The notes under the pieces are model-generated. The model saw only the letters and a program-made list of their open reading frames with translations, was not told the DNA's origin and made no database searches. 64,000 bases of DNA from Deinandra increscens subsp. villosa (taxonomy: Eukaryota > Streptophyta > Magnoliopsida > Asterales > Asteraceae), in NCBI GenBank assembly GCA_039602395.1, contig JBCNJP010000020.1, forward strand, positions 23,476,483-23,540,482. Direction: 5' to 3'. The position numbers and the translations under genes are program-made. Below are positions 56,857 to 64,000 of this stretch, one piece after another. How positions within the stretch are numbered: the first letter of the stretch is position 1; every line of letters begins with the position of its first letter.

Positions 56857-58108
56857 GTAACTATTGTTCATATTTGTTTGTTTGCTTGTATTTTATTTAA
56901 TTTAACAAAAAGTACCCTTAGTAGTTGTGTGTGGGTTTATGAAGCTGTAGTAGTAACTTATAATTTGTTTCAATTTGTATTTAACGGACACCCTTGCTTG
57001 GTGGTTCTGCCGTTCTGCTCTGCATGCTTATCACAAACTAGTATAATCTTCAATTCGTCCTTCTGAATTTGATGATTTACTGTTAAATTTAAATCCTAAA
57101 GGCTAAAACTGATAATTTTGACTCCAGCAGTCAATCAAACTTCATTTTCTAAGCTAGTAGAGATAATTTTCTTAATTTGAATGATCTTTAGATTTCGGGC
57201 TACTCTCTTTTTATGTTTTATTTTAACTGTTTTATAAAGGCCTAGTTAGGTTAATCAGTGGAACCAAACCGAAAATCGATTCATTTTAGTTAGGTTTTTA
57301 TTTATTTCTGACGTTTCAAATTTTGTTTTTGATTTATAAAGAAAAAACCTAAGTACATGTAAAGTATTAAACTTTTGTAATGAGATTTTATCTAACACTT
57401 GGACAAAAGAAAAAACATTGCCCTTTCTTTTCTATTTTAAACTGATTTGATGCTATTTTACACATCTACAATGAAAAAAATAATAATAAAATTTACTTGA
57501 TGTACAATTTTTTTTTGATAGGCACGCGACATATAACTGATAAAAAGTACTAGCATTTTGAATTCTAATTTGTCGTTTTATTTATGACACTTTTCAGACT
57601 TTCATAAATAAACACATCCATCCATCCAACAACCCACAACCCCACTTAAACTCTCTCTTTAATATCTAACTTCTCGTGGTATTTTTAGGTCTCAATTTTA
57701 TTCCTTTAACCAATGATGGTGAATCAAAATGTAAGGTTAAACCAAAACTGATTTACAATTTTATTTCTATTAATATTGCTAATTAACTTATATTTTAATT
57801 TGGTTCGGTGAAACAGTTTGTAGTTGAATTTGAAAGTTTCTAATTTGGTTTTCTTTTAATGATTCCATTTCAAGTTTAGTTTTAGTTTGGAAAATTCAAC
57901 GCCCGTAAATCAAAGCATAAGCTCAAGTATTGTTTGTATAATGAATACAAAGGCCAGTTCGTTAAGTTGGGTGTGAACAATTAAACCTAAAAGTGTTTTT
58001 CTTTATTCTCAACAAAACTGTGGTTCTTGTAAACATAATTTTCTTAATTTCATTTCAGGAAGGAGATAACTGGAATTATATACTCTTCAAGTATAACACA
58101 AAGCAACT

Positions 58109-58183
58109 ATGAAGAATCGAAAAAAAAAAACGAAGATGATAGACATACATGTTACAAGTGGACTAGACTACTTTCATAATAAG
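58109..58183 (+). CDS. Possible first coding exon, incomplete gene
   Basis: After an acceptor (CATTTCAG at 58058) an exon carries a 50-base leader and an ATG at 58109 opening MKNRKKKTKMIDIHVTSGLD and five more residues, up to a donor AATAAG|GTATAA. The intron before it (56857-58058) is 1.2 kb. The peptide is lysine-rich and matches no family I know. I cannot find the following exons before 59.4 kb, so the gene is either longer with weak exons, truncated, or a non-coding transcript. Confidence 0.3.
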
Positions 58184-59120
58184 GTATAATAAATCTTAGT
58201 TTAACTTTTTAATTTTTAATTGATTATAATGATAAGTGCTTGATTTATTATTGTGATCATCCTTAATAGTTTAGCTTAAATACACTCAAATATGTATGTG
58301 AAAAATGAAAAAAATAAAAGCTAAAAGTTGCAAAAATATGAATAAGAAACAGAAAAAAAGTGCACTTCATTAACCAAAGGAAACATGCCATTTATAGCCC
58401 TTACAAAATAATAAACGTACACCATTTCTAAACTGCTTAAACACTAACTCTACTCATCCAAGAAATCGGTACACAAATTGACCATTCCTTTTAACCCATG
58501 TGCAATGTGAATCCATCCAGGTCAATCTCCGACTAATTCCATTTTATTAAAATACACTATCGGTGACTCATAACCTGCCCCGAAGACCCGGAAATGCAAC
58601 CCAATTAACCTAAAAGAGAGTAGAAAAAAGAAGTATAAAAATTGCAATCTATGTTTGTTTTCAAAACATGTTATTGATAGTAAAAGCCCAACCTCTTGCA
58701 TTTCATTTGAATGAATCTTCAAGTAAATTTTGTTTTCCTCTTCATGTTTATGACGCTTTATGTTCTTTAGTGCGACTATATGCCAGATATATAAGCCATT
58801 ACTTTTTGGATGTTGTGTACGTAGAAGTCATACTCATTTTTCTTAATCCATACAAAGAGTACTAGTAAATATAAGTATGTGACATTTAGCCCAAAACCTC
58901 AACTTTTGGAAATGAAAAGTGGATTACAAATGTTATATTTTTGATACACTAGCTTTGATGTTCTTCCTGTAAACAGTAATTTAGGATTCTAGATGCATTT
59001 GCTCAGTTTGTCCACTTGATCTTCGAGATAAAACACTTTGGTTGCACTTGGTGTCTTAGTTGAAATTGTTGGTTTGGTGACTTCTATAAACCAAAAGCCA
59101 TACCTTGCAAAAATTGTTGA
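58184..59120. other. Spacer, no supported gene
   Basis: AT-rich. The open frames at 58522-58722 (-) and 58668-58865 (+) overlap and show no domain. Confidence 0.45.
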
Positions 59121-59420
59121 TGACATGAGAGGATCATAAGTTTATGGTTCAGTGACATAAAAATAAGGTTTATAGAAGTCAAACTTTTGACCTTAAAAAA
59201 TTCAAACTATGGTGTCAATTTGTTTGTGGTTTAGTGACATAAAAATATGGTTTATAGAAGTCAAACTCTTGACTTTAAAAAATTTAAACTATGGTGTCAA
59301 TTTAAAACTATTATAAGAGAGTTACTTTATAGAAGTAAAACTATTCACTTTTCACTAGCATAGAAATGTGGTTTATAGAATCATACTATTGACTTCCAAA
59401 AAGTCAATTGTGATGCCATA
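59121..59420. repeat. Degenerate tandem repeat, about 90-bp unit
   Basis: GTGACATAAAAAT, GGTTTATAGAAGTCAAAC, TTGACTTTAAAAAATT and AACTATGGTGTCAATTT recur two to three times in the same order, with decay to the right. Confidence 0.7.
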
Positions 59421-59924
59421 TTGAAATTGTGATGATCTAGAGATGTAAAACTTTTGACTTTATTTTGTGGGGATGCTTTTGGTGCCAAATCTTTAAGCAC
59501 TCCATACACTCATCGCGGTTCAGGGTTATGTATTTCGGGTTGTTATATTATATCACATGGAATGTGGTTTATATATGCGATCTTGAAAGTTTATGTTCCT
59601 TTTGTTCCTTTGAATGTTTTTTTTTTGGCAGCATGCGGTGGTATGTCATCATTACGCTACACTGGACCACACAACGCGCACTTCTAACCACCTAGTTAAA
59701 CATAAACCAAAAGCAAGCAGCAAAGACCCCGACCAAAACTACCACAAAACCAAACCAAATTAAAAGTTAAAATAACATTAAAAAAAGAGAGGTTAAAGAC
59801 TTTATATTGGATTGAAGGAATGTGGTTGTTAGGGCTTTCAACTTTTAGTTAATGTCGAGAGTAAGTAAGAATACGAAATGTGACATCTCGATTAAGATTT
59901 TCGGGTTCCATCGATGTCACTATC

Positions 59925-60194
59925 TGTTAGGTTTAATCGGCGCAGCGGAAATAAACGATTCACAACGAACACGCAATAATAAAGATAAAGAAACACGAAC
60001 AGAGAATTTTACGTGGTTCGGTCGGTGTGACCTACGTCCACGGGCTGCAACTAGGAATATTTTATTCAGTTCAGTACCATGATTACAATACATAAACACG
60101 ATATATATAAAGAACAATTAGGGTTTTAGAAGTGGTGAACAAGAAAGCCTAACGGGCCTCTAAACACCCAAGCCCAAGGACTTCAACCCCAACA
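59925..60194 (-). repeat. 3' LTR of the young copia-type element
   Basis: 270 bases, TG...CA termini, identical in length to the other LTR. It contains a TATATATAAAG stretch near 60102-60112 on the plus strand. It differs from the right LTR at one base (GGAATA here, GGGATA there). Confidence 0.95.
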
Positions 60195-60373
60195 ATCTCC
60201 CACTTGAAGGCCTTGCGATAAACATCAAGCCCACCAACAAGCACACAGTAATCCATGTCTTCAGTTTTTAGTAATCACACAGGAACAGAAGTCTTCAGGT
60301 CCAACTCCAAGAAACAAACCAAACTTCAATCCAAACATCCCGAGTCCACCTAGTTGCAGCGGCCCAATCATCA

Positions 60374-61330
60374 TCAGTAAACAGACGGGCCCGTTGGAGC
60401 CCCAGAGGACCCCAACTTGGTCTTAACAGACCTCATCATAACATCCTCAATCCCATCTGACTCCCACAAATCAGATCCAGGTATACCCAGAGGAACACTC
60501 TCCAATAGTAGCAATTTCCCAGGAGAGACATTTTCATTCGGCCTTCTAGTCTTTCGAACCCAACGTTGACTTTCACACTGTGTCAGAATGCTCCCACTAT
60601 TACGAAAATCCCGTCCGTGCCCAGACCTCCGAATACGCTCAAGCTGATCAACTAGAGCTCTAGGATTCACTGCTACAAACCGAACTCTCTTAGCTCTCGA
60701 ACCAGCGAGCCCAATTCTGGCATTCGTCTTCACAGGGGTGGTCACATCCCCAGACGGAACAGGCACAAGATACAACGACCCCTTCTTGAAACCCCTGGCA
60801 ATAACGAGATTATCCTTGACCACCTTCCACTTTCCACCACCAAACTTCACGTCTAAACCTTGCTCATCCAGTTGCCCAACAGAGATTAACTTTGTTTCAA
60901 GCCTCGGAATGATCTTCACATTAGACAAAGTCCAAGTAGAACCCAAAGTAGTAACCAAGTCAACATCCCCCATGCCAGTCACATCAAGAATTTCACCGTT
61001 TCCAAGCCTAACCTTGCCAAAATCGCCTTCTTTAACATTCCGCATGCCATCGCTACTGTGGGTAGCATGAAACGATGCACCGGAATCCATGACCCAAGAA
61101 TCAACTCTACTCTCGACACTAAGCAGTAGTGCCTCATCATCAGAATAGTTTCCAACGGCAGCAGTAGTGTTCAACTCTTTCTTATCTTTAGGACATTGAC
61201 TTCTATAATGTCCTTTCTCGTTGCAGTTCCAACACCGCACACTCGACGGAGCTCTAGACGAACTCCTGCCCTGACCCTTGCTGCTCCCACTATTTCTGCT
61301 ATTATCCCTTCCCCTGCCAACATGTAACAT
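60374..61330 (-). CDS. Gag zinc knuckle and protease region of the young element
   Basis: A 318-residue frame on the minus strand. Near the start lies the zinc knuckle CWNCNEKGHYRSQC (CX2CX4HX4C) after a basic Ser/Arg-rich linker. The retropepsin active site follows as WVMDSGASFHAT, with later segments LSNVKIIPRLETKLISVGQL and GSLYLVPV typical of the copia protease to pre-integrase stretch. After about residue 205 the domain similarity ends. The C-terminal third is basic, then ends with SGAPTGPSVY and a stop; no integrase follows. The frame overlaps the gag frame upstream and is shifted against it, so one product needs frameshifting or the break is a mutation. Confidence 0.75.
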   Translation of the reverse strand: MLHVGRGRDNSRNSGSSKGQGRSSSRAPSSVRCWNCNEKGHYRSQCPKDKKELNTTAAVGNYSDDEALLLSVESRVDSWVMDSGASFHATHSSDGMRNVKEGDFGKVRLGNGEILDVTGMGDVDLVTTLGSTWTLSNVKIIPRLETKLISVGQLDEQGLDVKFGGGKWKVVKDNLVIARGFKKGSLYLVPVPSGDVTTPVKTNARIGLAGSRAKRVRFVAVNPRALVDQLERIRRSGHGRDFRNSGSILTQCESQRWVRKTRRPNENVSPGKLLLLESVPLGIPGSDLWESDGIEDVMMRSVKTKLGSSGAPTGPSVY

Positions 61331-61911
61331 CTCAGAAGAAGACCCCTCCGGCGAATGTCTTCACCTAGTACCAAATCCCGAATCTTTTCAAATGTCATTC
61401 CGTCAGTTCCCACCGAGTTGGTAACAGCAGTCACCGTCCCGGACCAACTATCAGGCAGTGAAGATAGCAATAGTACAACCTTGGTCTCATCATCGAATTT
61501 CATCTTAACAGATGACAACCTGGACAAGATGGAATTCAGATTATTAATGTGCTCGGTCACTGAACTTCCCTCTTTCATTCTCATCGTGAACAACTCTCTC
61601 ATCAGGAACACCTTGTTAGCTGCAGACGGCTTTTCATACATATTTGACAACGCCAACATCATACCACGAGCAGTGGTTTCTGACATGATGTTATAAGCCA
61701 CGTTTCTCGTCAATGCCAATGTAATAGTGCCTCTAGCTTTCTTATCTTTCGCGTTCCACTGAGTTTCCTTTTCTTTATCCATATTCTCTGGTTTTTCCTC
61801 AAGTACCATGTCTAAATCTTTTTGACCTAGCAATGCCTCCATCTGCATCTTCCACCAACTAAAGTCTGAACCGTCAAACTTTTCAATCACAAATTTCCCG
61901 TCTTCAGCCAT
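61171..61911 (-). CDS. Gag (capsid-like) of the young element
   Basis: A 246-codon frame starting MAEDGKFVIEKFDGSDFSWW, which with KMQMEALLGQKDL is the classic start of copia gag. The capsid-like core continues through LTRNVAYNIM, MYEKPSAANKVFLMRELF, EHINNLNSILSRL and LLLSSLPDSW to LVLGEDIRRRG. After DIRRR the family reading moves into the overlapping frame at about 61345, so the last 50 codons here are out of frame. The start codon lies about 780 bases inside the 5' LTR's inner edge. Confidence 0.8.
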   Translation of the reverse strand: MAEDGKFVIEKFDGSDFSWWKMQMEALLGQKDLDMVLEEKPENMDKEKETQWNAKDKKARGTITLALTRNVAYNIMSETTARGMMLALSNMYEKPSAANKVFLMRELFTMRMKEGSSVTEHINNLNSILSRLSSVKMKFDDETKVVLLLSSLPDSWSGTVTAVTNSVGTDGMTFEKIRDLVLGEDIRRRGLLLRCYMLAGEGIIAEIVGAARVRAGVRLELRRVCGVGTATRKDIIEVNVLKIRKS

Positions 61912-62692
61912 AATGACAAAACGAAAAATAGATCAAAGTAACCCGGTTCTAAAAGTTGATAATAACCGGTCAAAGAAAATTCCAGACAACAATCAGAATC
62001 TCCAACCCTAAACCCGTAGACAGGTCAAACAAGTGCAAGAGTCAAATTCAAATACGTGTACTTCTACTTCCAATCGATCAACCACCCAAGAAAAAAAAAA
62101 CACCAACACCTAATCACAACAACGAGAGCAGACCGATAAGTTCAAACAGAAACCAAATTACCTTAGTAATTGACGGCGGCTGAGCAGAAAGAATCGCAGC
62201 TCTAATCTGTGGTGAACAAGGAATTTAACGGTGGTGGCTTTGAGAAATAATCAAAAATGTTGACAACGATTGATCAGGGTGTCGTCTAGATACCCAAATC
62301 GCAAACCACACTTCAATTTCTCTTCTTCTGACCGAACAGGAACGAACTCGTAAAAAAAACGGCGACCAAAAAAAATATATGTTCGAAGTCAACCCTAACT
62401 CCTTCGAACCCTTTTTCCTTTTAACCTGGCCCCACCTCACCCCTATGTCATCATACAAATCAAAATTACAAACAAGGATTATTTTGAGTCATGTGACATT
62501 CACGTGGCCACCACAAGCACCCCTTGTTTTTCTTCTTTGATTTCGATCGACAGAGAGACGTGATCTCCAAGATTCCTTCAAAGCGAACCCCAAATCACGT
62601 ACAAATAAATCGGCCAAAGTAAAAAATATATTTCAGCCACCAACGCGAATCGTTGCGTGAATCAAACGAGCCAACCTTGCTCTCATGCCAAT
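61912..62692 (-). other. Untranslated leader of the young LTR element
   Basis: From the primer-binding site to the gag start, about 780 bases without a supported ORF. It would carry packaging signals if the element is mobilised in trans. Confidence 0.6.
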
Positions 62693-62962
62693 TGTTAGGT
62701 TTAATCGGCGCAGCGGAAATAAACGATTCACAACGAACACGCAATAATAAAGATAAAGAAACACGAACAGAGAATTTTACGTGGTTCGGTCGGTGTGACC
62801 TACGTCCACGGGCTGCAACTAGGGATATTTTATTCAGTTCAGTACCATGATTACAATACATAAACACGATATATATAAAGAACAATTAGGGTTTTAGAAG
62901 TGGTGAACAAGAAAGCCTAACGGGCCTCTAAACACCCAAGCCCAAGGACTTCAACCCCAACA
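62693..62962 (-). repeat. 5' LTR of the young copia-type element
   Basis: 270 bases, nearly identical to 59925-60194. On the minus strand it drives the element and is followed by the primer-binding site. Confidence 0.95.
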
Positions 62963-63084
62963 CTATCATGCTAAAAGAAGTCGACGACCCATCCTGACCC
63001 ACACCTGGTTTTCTTCTACCCAAAAAACTAACAATTTAACCCATAATAACTCAAAGATGACATGTTGGGTCTTCTAATAACCAT

Positions 63085-64000
63085 GGATCTTATTTTTCAT
63101 AGCGATCATGTTTAGCTTTAAAAAGAGATGTCATCGTTTCCTTGGGATTATGATCTCTATCCGCACCCTAGGTAGTAAGAGTAATAAAGTAAAACACCTA
63201 GATATAGATGTGTCAAGTTATGTCGATTGGCCTGAAAAAAAAAGGTCTGTTGGACTAGTTCAACTTCAAGGCATTATGCGTAAGTAATCTTTGTTATGTT
63301 TACATGCAGAATCATGTTGGGCATTTGCCACTGTCGCGTGTCTCGAGGCTTTTAGCCACCAACGAGCATAGAATTTCATAAACTCTTTGAGCAACAGCTA
63401 ATTGAGGGCGCGAAAAAACTGAAGTGTGGTAATGGTTTCATATCCGAAGCCTTTAATTTTGTTTGACTCGCTGCATAAAAAGATTATCTGTGGACGGGTG
63501 TACTGAATCAATTTCTTAAAACACAGTAACGCAGGTCCATCATATACAACCTTTAACTATTTAACCTTAATTATACCTATATAATTCTGACCTAATATTG
63601 TTTTTAATGTATAGCCGTATAGGTTGTTTATAGAGAAATTCATGATTACGCGTGCATACATAGTAATAATTAACTTAAGTTGCTAGTAGCATACATAGTA
63701 ATAATTAACTTAAGTTGCTTGTAATAATTAAACAACCTGTTGTTGTGTTCGTTTATGGTTCAAGTCAAAATTTTAAAATATTTAAGCAGGTAATTTCCAC
63801 GGCAATTCCCATGTGATTTTATTTACTCAATTTTATATTAACAACAAATAATTTCAAAACAACTTAAATCAACAGTGTTCTGAACTAAATATCCACAACC
63901 TACGGCCTAATTCGTTTAAGTCTAGACCAGCATAATAATTAAACCCATATAGAAACAAAAGGAAATAAAAGGTTAGTAAGCCTGATCACTATTAACCAAA
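63085..64000 (+). pseudogene. Papain-like protease pseudogene (inverted copy of 12058-15065), runs off the window
   Basis: Exon 1 similarity starts at the ATG near 63110 and reads RCHRFLGIMIS then VSSYVDWPEKK. Exon 2 keeps SCWAFATVACLEAF after a 34-base intron remnant (GTAAGTAATC to TACATGCAG), then hits a TAG right after HQRA. Further shifts occur near LIEGAKKLKCGNGF. Exon 3 (about 63625-63790) has lost most of its middle to a small tandem insertion (AGTAATAATTAACTTAAG twice). Intron 3 sequence continues to the window end and matches 13680-13900 reversed. Introns are kept, so it arose by DNA duplication and inversion. The catalytic-Cys region agrees better with the family (SCWAF) than the intact gene's FCWAF. 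Confidence 0.8.

Larger units (their letters stand above)
59925..62962 (-). mobile_element. Young non-autonomous Ty1/copia-type LTR element
   Basis: Two 270-bp LTRs (59925-60194 and 62693-62962) differ at one position that I can find. The 5-bp duplication CTATC flanks them (59920-59924 and 62963-62967). Reading on the minus strand, the LTR runs TGTTGGGG...CCTAACA. The primer-binding site TTGGCATGAGAGCAAGG follows the 5' LTR at about 62690 (copia-type, resembling TGGTATCAGAGC). A polypurine AAGTGGGAGAT precedes the 3' LTR at about 60195-60206. Only gag and protease sequence is encoded; integrase and reverse transcriptase are missing, so mobility needs a helper. Confidence 0.95.

Noticed and set aside
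59454..59695. Two overlapping 76-77 codon frames
   Set aside because: Different phases of the same stretch, no domain, next to degenerate repeats.

Overview
This is nuclear DNA from a flowering plant. Evidence for that: GT-AG introns, plant-only protein families (RLK/Pelle kinases, LONGIFOLIA/TRM proteins, SRG1-like dioxygenases, papain-type proteases), long AT-rich spacers, and plant transposons of nearly every class. Repeat style and gene content suggest a eudicot, perhaps Asteraceae, but the sequence alone does not prove that. Most of the window is transposons and gene relics; only four or five loci look like possible host genes.

Layout. 1-7.6 kb: a kinase cluster. Two decayed N-terminal copies of a receptor-like kinase and a broken 2-oxoglutarate dioxygenase lead to one intact receptor-like cytoplasmic kinase with a hydrophobic C-terminal tail (3317-4405). 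Only 22 bases after its stop begins an intronless 646-codon ORF joining a CDK-like kinase to the C-terminal half of a LONGIFOLIA/TRM protein (4428-6368), probably a chimeric retrogene. 8.1-10.5 kb: a GDSL-esterase relic, a hAT MITE and a Mutator-like foldback element full of minisatellite. 10.6-15.1 kb: a stand-alone I29 (cathepsin propeptide) gene on + and, convergent on -, a papain-like protease with the catalytic residues but no I29 propeptide in the exons I can find. 15.3-22.7 kb: gene-poor, with a copia fragment, MITEs and a tRNA-derived SINE.

22.7-33.3 kb: a CACTA (En/Spm) transposon with TNP2-like and TnpA-like genes. It has lost its left terminus and lies between two nearly identical 1.41-kb direct repeats. 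33.4-37.2 kb: a PIF/Harbinger element with a broken Myb/SANT-like ORF, a Ty3/gypsy gag relic and a hAT MITE. 40.9-41.9 kb: a possible small spliced gene on -. 42.3-50.6 kb: a rearranged copia relic present twice in direct orientation around a 500-N gap, so real duplication and unmerged haplotypes both remain possible. 51.5-55.8 kb: a second foldback element, then a T-rich tract with an unusual series of short hairpins, ending in a polypurine tract and an LTR-like end. 55.9-59.4 kb: an inverted GDSL-relic copy with an empty MITE site, and a possible promoter with a first coding exon. 59.9-63.0 kb: a young, complete, non-autonomous copia-type element (gag and protease only). 63.1-64 kb: an inverted, broken copy of the protease gene.

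How the parts relate. The two observations most worth following at protein level are the separate I29 gene beside a propeptide-less protease (possible inhibition in trans) and the kinase-LONGIFOLIA chimera. At DNA level they are the CACTA element between duplicated flanks and the hairpin array. All assignments come from reading the sequence; no database search was run.
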